Source: CAZNLL01 sp964573885 (GTDB taxonomy: Bacteria > Desulfobacterota > DSM-4660 > Desulfatiglandales > Desulfatiglandaceae). From it: a stretch of DNA of 19,953 nt. Each line of letters starts with the position of its first letter. The first letter of the stretch is position 1. Under the pieces are notes generated by a model, which was not told the DNA's origin, did not search any database, and saw only the letters and a program-made list of their open reading frames with translations. The stretch covers positions 1 through 19,953 of the forward strand of contig CAZNLL010000068.1 of NCBI GenBank assembly GCA_964573885.1, written 5' to 3'. This document shows positions 15,002 through 19,953 of the stretch, one piece after another. The position numbers and the translations under genes are program-made.

Positions 15002-15241
15002 CTAATCCCGCCTGCGGACCGGTCCGCAAGCGGAATGGATACGCACCAATGCATCCGGGGACTTGGCCGCCTTGATGTTCTCTTCCATTATGCTTCTGTA
15101 TACCTCGGTCCGGTGAACGGATGTATCTTCGGGGGCCTCCACACCCACCCTGACCTGACTGCCCCTGATTCCCAGGATGGTAATCGTGATAGCGCTCCCG
15201 ATTGTAATGCTTTCGTCCAGTTTCCTGGCTAGCACAAGCAT
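15002..15241 (-). CDS. csrA: Carbon storage regulator CsrA
   Basis: The 79-residue product starts MLVLARKLDESITIGSAI and continues with ILGIRGSQVRVGVEAPED and VHRTEVY. This covers the complete RNA-binding core of CsrA, including the C-terminal half of the interface (the VAPxxxxxxR region). I chose the ATG at 15239-15241, which has GGGAGGG about 6 bases upstream; the frame is open further up but those residues are not family-like. CsrA binds GGA-containing hairpins near ribosome-binding sites, and flagellin mRNA is the classical target in FliW-containing bacteria. The C-terminal tail after about residue 65 is rich in Arg and encodes a perfect palindrome in its DNA. FliW, its antagonist, is the next gene. 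Confidence 0.95.
   Translation of the reverse strand: MLVLARKLDESITIGSAITITILGIRGSQVRVGVEAPEDTSVHRTEVYRSIMEENIKAAKSPDALVRIHSACGPVRRRD
15008..15033. repeat. Near-perfect 26-bp palindrome in the 3' end of csrA
   Basis: The core TGCGGACCGGTCCGCA (15013-15028) is a perfect 16-bp palindrome. CCGC and GCGG flank it outside one mismatched pair, giving 12 of 13 pairs matched. It lies in the last codons of csrA, ahead of the stop. In RNA it would form a strong stem with no real loop. It has no T-run, so its role could be mRNA 3' structure or protein binding. Confidence 0.75.
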
Positions 15242-15255
15242 GGGTACCCTCCCTG

Positions 15256-15270
15256 GCTCCCAGCCGGAGC
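15256..15270 (-). other. Small hairpin upstream of the csrA ribosome-binding site
   Basis: GCTCC at 15256-15260 and GGAGC at 15266-15270 can form a 5-bp stem with a 5-base loop about 15 bases upstream of the csrA ATG. It is weak and could be chance. Confidence 0.3.
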
Positions 15271-15305
15271 GTTTGCCAATCCGCAAAGGAAAAGCCGCTT
15301 TTTAA

Positions 15306-15502
15306 TAAACCCCGTTATTGCAAACGCATTCAGTTCTTACACATATAAACACAGCAATAACAGAAACTTATTCTATTTTACATCCAGGGTGTGGATTTCA
15401 CTATTGGTGCATTCCAAATTTAAAGCGTTAAAAGTGGCCTTTGAAGCCATAAAAGGCAGAATGAAGAATACTTAAGCGCCTTTTATGCAATAACGGGGTA
15501 AA
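15306..15502. mobile_element. MITE-like element with 13-bp terminal inverted repeats and TAAA duplication
   Basis: CCCCGTTATTGCA at 15310-15322 is mirrored exactly by TGCAATAACGGGG at 15486-15498, bounding a 189-bp segment. TAAA flanks it on both sides (15306-15309 and 15499-15502), as expected of a target-site duplication. The interior is distinctly AT-richer than the surrounding genes. It holds no ORF, another GCAATAAC copy at 15354-15361 and a 10-bp hairpin near the right end. This is the pattern of a small non-autonomous element. It fills most of the 309-base csrA upstream region (15242-15550), so the csrA promoter may lie in it or have been displaced by it. Confidence 0.5.
15448..15487. 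repeat. 10-bp perfect inverted repeat (hairpin)
   Basis: CATAAAAGGC at 15448-15457 pairs perfectly with GCCTTTTATG at 15478-15487 across a 20-base loop. GCCTTT at 15437-15442 can compete for the same AAAGGC arm. The structure abuts the right terminal repeat of the putative MITE and is probably part of it. Confidence 0.6.
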
Positions 15503-15528
15503 CCTGGCCCTTTACTGTCAGTCGGGAA

Positions 15529-15546
15529 GCCCCAAAATCCGGGGGC
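15529..15546 (-). terminator. Weak GC hairpin just downstream of the 107-residue ORF
   Basis: GCCCC at 15529-15533 can pair with GGGGC at 15542-15546, 5 bases past the stop of the ORF at 15551-15874. No clear T-run follows on the minus strand, so a terminator function is only tentative. Confidence 0.3.
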
Positions 15547-15550
15547 CTTA

Positions 15551-15874
15551 TTAGTGCACCATAATGTCCTCTTTCACCATCCAACCGTCCTGGGGGATAA
15601 TGATGGCCCGGGGCTGATTCCCCAGCCACAAGTAGAGGACCAGTTCCTTGGTGTTTTCTATCCAGAATCCTTTACAGGGGATTCCCTCTATCTGTGAGAA
15701 GGTTTGACTAGCAAAAGGAGTGCCAAGGTCATTAAATGACAGCATTTGAGTGACGGTTTTATCTAGGTTTGCCCGTGTAAACGGGGTGAACTGGACATCC
15801 TCCAGTTCAATCTCGTTGAGGCAGTTCTGCTCTATATTCAACCAGTGACTGATGTCTTGCTTAATGGAATCCAT
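15551..15874 (-). CDS. Hypothetical protein, 107 residues, not recognised
   Basis: I do not recognise this protein. The chosen start is the ATG at 15872-15874, with GGAG 7 bases upstream; another ATG two codons earlier and a frame open to 16216 are less likely. The 107 residues include a run of acidic and polar helices (NEIELEDVQFTPFTR). The C-terminal half is rich in aromatics and beta-prone segments (KGFWIENTKELVLYLWLGNQ, then PRAIIIPQDGW). There is no signal peptide, membrane helix or zinc motif. Codons are more AT-rich than in neighbouring flagellar genes, which would fit an accessory gene. It lies beside the MITE-like segment and is transcribed away from the flagellin-like gene. A GCCGATAG box at 16045-16052 on the same strand could be a sigma-28-like -10, but its spacing is off. 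Confidence 0.5.
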   Translation of the reverse strand: MDSIKQDISHWLNIEQNCLNEIELEDVQFTPFTRANLDKTVTQMLSFNDLGTPFASQTFSQIEGIPCKGFWIENTKELVLYLWLGNQPRAIIIPQDGWMVKEDIMVH

Positions 15875-16204
15875 AAACATTCTCCGTCCAGACCGACCCT
15901 TGCCATACAGCAAGTAAGGCCAATCATGCCCTAAAGCGGAATCCCACCCTTTTCTGATGTCAGATCTTGCCCTTTGAATGGCCCCACCTGCCCCTGGTCT
16001 ATTGTCACAAAAGACCCAAAAAGTGCCCTTGAATCCTAAACTCCCTATCGGCAGAACCCTTGGAAGACTTGAGGGTTTATTCCCTGAAAGGGGGCGTTTT
16101 TTTGACGAGGGGAAAATCCTTCCTCTTTCAGGCAACTTTTGCCCTCTCAACAGATCACTGAAACTTCTTTCAACCCTTGTCCCGCCTGTTATCCGCCGCA
16201 AAAG
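15875..16204. other. Long intergenic stretch with an imperfect inverted repeat, no supported gene
   Basis: No convincing gene was found here. A minus-strand frame continuous with the 107-residue ORF stays open to 16216, but it is rich in Arg, Gly and Pro and would start inside the sigma-54 promoter. CCTGAAAG (16083-16090) and CTTTCAGG (16125-16132) form an 8-bp inverted repeat, extendable to 10 of 11 pairs. Confidence 0.5.
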
Positions 16205-16210
16205 CCGCTC

Positions 16211-16225
16211 TGGCATACTATTTGC
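16211..16225 (+). promoter_or_regulatory. Sigma-54 promoter for the flagellin-like gene
   Basis: TGGCATACTATTTGCT differs from the -24/-12 consensus TGGCAC-N5-TTGC at one position only. It predicts a transcription start near 16237 and a leader of about 68 bases before the ATG at 16305. The leader includes a TCCCCT/AGGGGA hairpin (16246-16262) and the sequence AAGGAGG before the start codon. Confidence 0.8.
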
Positions 16226-16245
16226 TCGAGGTCACTCATGACATA

Positions 16246-16262
16246 TCCCCTCTTTAAGGGGA
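16246..16262 (+). other. Leader hairpin with GGA motifs, possible CsrA site
   Basis: TCCCCT (16246-16251) and AGGGGA (16257-16262) form a 6-bp stem with a 5-base loop. GGGGAGGA follows directly and AAGGAGG lies 8 bases before the flagellin-like ATG. CsrA recognises GGA motifs near ribosome-binding sites, and csrA is encoded nearby, so CsrA control is plausible but not shown. Confidence 0.4.
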
Positions 16263-16304
16263 GGAAATCCAACAATGAGCCGAACAAAGCAAGGAGGGTT
16301 TATT

Positions 16305-16886
16305 ATGGCGTTGAAGTTGGGACAGGAATCCTTTGCCTCTCCGAGGGCAAGTCAACTCAATCTGGCCTACGGTCTCTTGCATCGGTCTGTAAATCGCTTA
16401 TCCTCTGATGCCGTCTCCCTTTACGAGGCGGGTCAGAAACCTCTGAAGGTCCTTCCCCCTGGCGAAAGTCTTGACACGAGCATCTTGAACGGGGGTTTTG
16501 GCAAGCCCGTGGGCCTTTCATCTTCCCCGGCGACATTACAGGGGCAAGCCTCGGATATTGATGAACATCTGGTTCGCATGAAGCGTCTCGCCTGTGAAGC
16601 GGCCACAGATACTTACTGTCTTTCTGAACGGGAAACCATGGACGAGGAATACAACAAGATGTTCCAAGAAATTCACAGGATTCCCAAATCCTCGCATGGC
16701 GACAATGTGTACCACCTCCGTAAGCATACCCTGCCCCGGTCGAGGGGTGCCAAGGTCATTGATTTCAGGAAAAAGGCGGGGGATATCGTTGAGATGCCAG
16801 GGATGAACGGTTTCTTCCGTAAGTATTCTCCAGGCAGTGCTGTACCCATCCCTTATTCTGACGGCGAAACCGGATCATCTCAATAA
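16305..16886 (+). CDS. Short degenerate flagellin-like protein (N-terminal D0-D1 part only)
   Basis: The 193-residue product starts at an ATG with AAGGAGG 7 bases upstream. Residues 1-35 (MALKLG, then SQLNLAYGLLHRSVNRLSSD) follow the flagellin pattern of a short start and an N-terminal helix ending in LSS. Residues 83-126 (DEHLVRMKRLACEAATDTY, then ERETMDEEYNKMFQEIHRI) closely resemble the conserved flagellin D1 helix. The typical RINSAxDDAAGLA segment between them is replaced by unrelated sequence. The last 65 residues are basic and unlike flagellin, and no C-terminal D1-D0 exists. A full-length flagellin would need both ends to polymerise, so this is unlikely to form a filament alone. The intact sigma-54 promoter and Shine-Dalgarno argue that it is still expressed, perhaps as a regulator or export substrate; a recent pseudogene is the alternative. 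Confidence 0.6.
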   Translation: MALKLGQESFASPRASQLNLAYGLLHRSVNRLSSDAVSLYEAGQKPLKVLPPGESLDTSILNGGFGKPVGLSSSPATLQGQASDIDEHLVRMKRLACEAATDTYCLSERETMDEEYNKMFQEIHRIPKSSHGDNVYHLRKHTLPRSRGAKVIDFRKKAGDIVEMPGMNGFFRKYSPGSAVPIPYSDGETGSSQ

Positions 16887-16956
16887 GCCCTGTTTCTCCG
16901 GCTGAAACGGTGCATAGGGAACAAGCCGTTCATCTCTGATGAGGAGCATAAAATAA

Positions 16957-18432
16957 ATGACAGATATTAAACACTTCGACATTGCATCCTGTGTGACTGA
17001 CGCCCTTATTGACGTCTTTGACATGATGCTTTCCATGCAGCTCCAGCTCTCGGATGATGATTCCCGCTCTATTTCCGATGTGGAACGTATTGTTGGCTCG
17101 GTCAACCTGGCTGGAAAGGTTATGGGATCAATCAATATCCAGGTCACCGAGGACTTTTCACGGCGCATGGCCGGGTGCATGCTTGACACGGACATTGAGG
17201 CGGTAGACGGCACAGAGGATGTTAAGGACGTTATCAGCGAGGTGTGCAATATTGTGGGAGGGAACTTGAAGTCCAATTTCTGTGATTCCGGCCTTGCCTG
17301 TGAACTCTCTCCCCCTTCCTTTACCTCAGGAACCGATTTCAAGCGGGAATCCTTGAACACAGAGAGGCATGAACGGTTTGTCTTTCAGTGCGAAGAGGAT
17401 GTTGTCATTGTTGAGGTCGGGGTGAGGATCAGCGAAGGGGAGGTCACCATTGGCGAGGGATCCTCCGGGTCTAAAGAGCTCCAGCCCGTCAACGTGGAAG
17501 ACCTCCGCAATTTTGACATCACTTCCGCGGTCACCCGGGCCGTTACAGAGGTCTTCGATACCATGCTTGGCATGGAACTGGCCGCATACGAGGAGGAAAT
17601 GAAGTCCGGCCTTGAGGGAGAGCGGATTGTAGGCTCAGTCGGTTTTGTGGGCCCCCTCATGGGAGAGATGAACCTTTACGTGAGCGATGATTTTTCCCGC
17701 GCCGTTACCGCCGGAATGATGGACATGGACAAGGAGGAGGTCCAGGGCGAGGAGTCCGTCAAAGACGTGATCGGCGAAATCTGCAATATCGTGGGCGGGG
17801 GTCTTAAATCGGAATTCTCCGATGCGGGCCTCATATGCGATCTATCTACGCCTTCCTTCACCTCTGGATCCGACTTCCGCATCGAATCCCAAAAAATGAC
17901 CCGGTACGAACGGCTGGGCTTTCGCCATGACGAGGAGATCCTTTTTATAGAAATCGGGCTTAAGGCCCTGGACCCGTCCCAGGAGGAGAACAACGGGGAG
18001 GCGGACGCCACGAGCCGATATAAAAACGGGGCCTTGGATCCCCAGAGGGCCATTGATGCCATGATCGCCTCCAAAGAAACCGTCCAGGATGTGCCAGAAG
18101 AACCTCCGGCCGAGCCAGGGAAAGAGCCAGCACAGGAACCCCAGGAGCCGCCTTCTGGCATGGATCTCAATGAGCACAACCTCCAGATGATTCTGGGCAT
18201 CCCCCTTGAAGTGACGGTGGAATTGGGCCGGACCAGAAAGAGCATCCATGAAATGCTTGAGGTCGGGCAAGGCTCGGTGATCCAGTTCCCGAACCTCGCA
18301 GGGGAGCCCGTGGATATTCTGGTTAATCAAAAACTTATCGCAAGCGGAGAGGTGGTTGTGGAAAACGAGAAATACGGGGTGCGCATCCTTGAAACCGTCG
18401 GCCCGGTGGACCGAATAAAGAGTCTCTCTTGA
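16957..18432 (+). CDS. CheX-CheX-FliN fusion, flagellar switch and CheY-P phosphatase protein
   Basis: 491 residues with three domains. Two similar CheX-type phosphatase domains lie at roughly 5-160 and 185-335. Each has the ExxN signature (Glu 95/Asn 98 and Glu 274/Asn 277) in nearly the same VKDVIxExCNIVGG segment, plus a matching FTSGxDF. A Pro/Glu-rich linker (about 378-400) leads to a C-terminal FliN/SpoA domain (about 405-490, LGIPLEVTVELGRTR, then VGQGSVIQF and VDILVNQKLIASGEVV). CheX removes phosphate from CheY-P and FliN forms the C-ring. The closest known analogue is FliY of Bacillus, a CheC-FliN fusion, but here the phosphatase part is CheX-like and duplicated. A GAGGAGC site precedes the ATG, and it is 70 bases downstream of the flagellin-like gene, so co-transcription is likely. 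Confidence 0.88.
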   Translation: MTDIKHFDIASCVTDALIDVFDMMLSMQLQLSDDDSRSISDVERIVGSVNLAGKVMGSINIQVTEDFSRRMAGCMLDTDIEAVDGTEDVKDVISEVCNIVGGNLKSNFCDSGLACELSPPSFTSGTDFKRESLNTERHERFVFQCEEDVVIVEVGVRISEGEVTIGEGSSGSKELQPVNVEDLRNFDITSAVTRAVTEVFDTMLGMELAAYEEEMKSGLEGERIVGSVGFVGPLMGEMNLYVSDDFSRAVTAGMMDMDKEEVQGEESVKDVIGEICNIVGGGLKSEFSDAGLICDLSTPSFTSGSDFRIESQKMTRYERLGFRHDEEILFIEIGLKALDPSQEENNGEADATSRYKNGALDPQRAIDAMIASKETVQDVPEEPPAEPGKEPAQEPQEPPSGMDLNEHNLQMILGIPLEVTVELGRTRKSIHEMLEVGQGSVIQFPNLAGEPVDILVNQKLIASGEVVVENEKYGVRILETVGPVDRIKSLS

Positions 18433-18439
18433 CCGCCCG

Positions 18440-18464
18440 CATGCCTTTCACCGGGAGAGGCATG
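18440..18464. terminator. Possible bidirectional terminator between convergent genes
   Basis: CATGCCT (18440-18446) and AGGCATG (18458-18464) form a perfect 7-bp stem with an 11-base loop, within the 37 bases between two converging genes. No T-run follows on either strand, so efficiency is unclear. Confidence 0.45.
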
Positions 18465-18469
18465 TCGGC

Positions 18470-19609
18470 CTAAAACCTTATGGTCTTCCTCACATCCTCC
18501 TGATAGAATCGGTCCATATTTTCCGCCGCCCGGAGGACTTCCTCGTCGTCGGTGCGGGGGACCTTGACCACCAGCCGGATCATAAGATCTCCCCGCTTTT
18601 TTGTCTTGGGGCTGTAAGCGCCCTTGCCCTTCAGTCGCAATGTTTGACCGCTCTGGCTCTTTGGGGGGACCTTCACATTGACTTGCCCCTCTATAGTAGG
18701 GATGGTGATACTTTCCCCCGCCAAAGCCTCGTGCACCGTTATGGGCACATCCATATACAAATTATCCCCCTCCCTTTTCAAGAAGGGGTGGGACTGCACA
18801 TGGATGACCAAATACAGGTCACCCGGTTGCCCGCCGTTCAGCCCGGGTTCGCCCTTTCCCGCCACCCGAACCTTGGAGCCCTCTTTCACCCCTCGGGGGA
18901 TGGTGACCTTGATCCGCTCTGTACCCATCACCTGCCCTGAGCCGCCGCACTGGGGGCAGGGTTGTCCGATCTTCCCGTGTCCCTGACATTGGGGACAGGC
19001 CTTTGTAAACTGCATGGGACCTTCTGCAATGTTGAGCCTGCCCGACCCCCCGCAGGTGGGGCAGGTGGTCATGGTTGAGCCCGGGGCCTGGCCTGTCCCG
19101 TGGCACCCGGGGCAGGCCTTGGTCTTCTGCATGGAAAGTTCAGTATCAAAACCTCTCAGGGCAGAGAGCAAATCAATGGTCATTTCGTGCTCCATGTCCC
19201 GTCCCCGCGAAGGCGCGGTGCGGCTAAAACCGCCCCTCCCGCGCCCCGCAAAGCCAAAGAGGTCCCCGAAGATATCTTCATAGTCCTGATATCGGCCAAA
19301 GGGCTGCCCCCCTGGGCCGGCACCCGCCCCCCCCCCGAAAGACTCCCACTTTTTGTACTCCCTTGCCTTTTCCGCATCAAATCCGGCCTGGAGACCCTCC
19401 TCTCCAAATTCGTCGTAGAGCTTCCGCTTCTCTTTATCCCCGAGGACCTGGTAGGCCCTTGAGATATCTTTGAACTTCTGTTCCCCCTCCTTATTTCCCG
19501 GATTAATATCCGGGTGCCATTTCCTGGCAAGTTTTCGGTAGGCCTTCTTAATGTCCTCTTGGGAGGCGTCTTTGGACACCCCCAGTATCTTATAGTAATC
19601 TTCCGCCAT
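18470..19609 (-). CDS. dnaJ: Chaperone DnaJ (type I Hsp40)
   Basis: 379 residues with the complete type I layout. The J domain has YYKILGV and the HPD motif at 32-34. A Gly/Phe-rich region follows near 75-125. Four CxxCxGxG zinc-finger repeats follow (CPGCHGTG, CPTCGGSG, CPQCQGHG, CPQCGGSG), then the C-terminal substrate-binding domains with GDLYLVIHV. DnaJ stimulates the ATPase of DnaK and delivers unfolded protein. I place the start at the ATG 19607-19609; a GTG three codons upstream is also possible. No dnaK or grpE is adjacent. A sigma-70-like promoter lies about 100 bases upstream (19710-19740). Confidence 0.95.
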   Translation of the reverse strand: MAEDYYKILGVSKDASQEDIKKAYRKLARKWHPDINPGNKEGEQKFKDISRAYQVLGDKEKRKLYDEFGEEGLQAGFDAEKAREYKKWESFGGGAGAGPGGQPFGRYQDYEDIFGDLFGFAGRGRGGFSRTAPSRGRDMEHEMTIDLLSALRGFDTELSMQKTKACPGCHGTGQAPGSTMTTCPTCGGSGRLNIAEGPMQFTKACPQCQGHGKIGQPCPQCGGSGQVMGTERIKVTIPRGVKEGSKVRVAGKGEPGLNGGQPGDLYLVIHVQSHPFLKREGDNLYMDVPITVHEALAGESITIPTIEGQVNVKVPPKSQSGQTLRLKGKGAYSPKTKKRGDLMIRLVVKVPRTDDEEVLRAAENMDRFYQEDVRKTIRF

Positions 19610-19709
19610 GGATGACACCGCCTCTGCTTTTGATCAGGACCACAGGCCGGGGCTGACCCCCATGGGCAGGCGGGTCCAGACCCGTTCCTACGCGTAATGC
19701 CTTTTTCTC

Positions 19710-19740
19710 ATTATATTAATGGAAGATGGAGAAATGTCAA
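19710..19740 (-). promoter_or_regulatory. Sigma-70-like promoter upstream of dnaJ
   Basis: On the minus strand TTGACA (complement of 19735-19740) and TATAAT (complement of 19710-19715) are perfect boxes with a 19-base spacer. A TAATAT three bases earlier would give a 16-base spacer. No CIRCE-type heat-shock inverted repeat was seen. Confidence 0.6.
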
Positions 19741-19852
19741 ACCCCGGGTAAGGCTTCCCGGAACACCCCTTTTTCGTAACACTTTAGGTATTTCCAGTGC
19801 TTTTGAGGATCATGACCTCCTTTCTGGTGTGACTGGCGGGAAGGCTTCGTCT

Positions 19853-19953
19853 TTTCTTTGCCTTCGCTTCGCTCGGCGCAGGCCCACCCCTTCGGGGCGG
19901 GTTCCCGGTTTCTTTGCCTTCGCTTCGCTCGGCGCAGGCCCACCCCTTCGGGG
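19853..19953. repeat. 56-bp tandem repeat (at least 1.8 units, cut by window end)
   Basis: A unit starting TTTCTTTGCCTTCGCTTCGC occupies 19853-19908. It repeats identically from 19909 to the window end (45 bases). Each unit contains CCCCTTCGGGG, a small stable hairpin. The rest of 19741-19852 shows no gene or other feature. Confidence 0.85.

Noticed and set aside
16045..16072. Possible sigma-28 promoter (TCAAGTCT and GCCGATAG, minus strand)
   Set aside because: The -10 box is close to consensus, but the -35 box is weak and the spacer is 12 rather than 11 bases.
15875..16216. N-terminal extension of the 107-residue ORF to 221 residues
   Set aside because: The extra part is rich in Arg, Gly and Pro, its ATG overlaps the divergent sigma-54 promoter, and a better ribosome-binding site fits 15874.
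19737..19943. 68-codon minus-strand ORF over the tandem repeat
   Set aside because: Much of it is encoded by the repeat and is low-complexity (Arg, Lys, Glu); no domain was recognised.
1..19953. tRNA, rRNA, CRISPR array or integrase
   Set aside because: None was seen on either strand; no regular short repeats with spacers and no integrase or transposase frame.

Overview
The window looks like a chromosomal segment of a motile, Gram-negative, GC-rich bacterium. The architecture (sigma-54 flagellar promoters, csrA-fliW next to a pseudaminic-acid locus, a DUF115/Maf transferase, and a CheX-CheX-FliN fusion) best fits the deltaproteobacteria/Desulfobacterota. That placement is an inference, because the window holds no rRNA or other taxonomic marker.

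Region A (1-14261, minus strand) is one long, tightly packed operon. A perfect sigma-54 consensus sits at its head. It reads into a FliT-like small protein and then pseB, pseC, a Gfo/Idh-type oxidoreductase, pseF, a HemL-like class III aminotransferase, pseG and pseI. Together these supply five of the six classical enzymes from UDP-GlcNAc to CMP-pseudaminic acid; no GNAT-type PseH is visible. The operon continues through a second, less familiar module: two SAM methyltransferases, a left-handed beta-helix acyltransferase, a DegT-family aminotransferase, a WbqC-family protein, a divergent NeuB-like synthase and a PIG-L/LmbE deacetylase. It ends at the left edge in a DUF115/Maf glycosyltransferase, which is cut off there. 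The simplest reading is synthesis, decoration and transfer of nonulosonic acids onto flagellin, switched on with flagellar genes. The second module may make or modify an additional sugar. Its NeuB-like protein has changed several residues that are conserved in true nonulosonate synthases, and this is the best candidate for undescribed chemistry.

Region B (14262-15550, minus strand) holds csrA and fliW, the flagellin translation-control pair, with a hairpin ahead of fliW and a strong palindrome in the last codons of csrA. Upstream of csrA is an AT-rich 189-bp segment bounded by 13-bp perfect inverted repeats and a TAAA duplication, which looks like a MITE.

Region C (15551-18432) has an unrecognised 107-residue ORF on the minus strand. 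Divergent from it, a sigma-54 promoter drives a short, degenerate flagellin-like protein, followed by a 491-residue CheX-CheX-FliN fusion.

Region D (18433-19953) has dnaJ on the minus strand, convergent with the fusion gene and preceded by a sigma-70-like promoter. The right edge carries a 56-bp tandem repeat cut by the window end.
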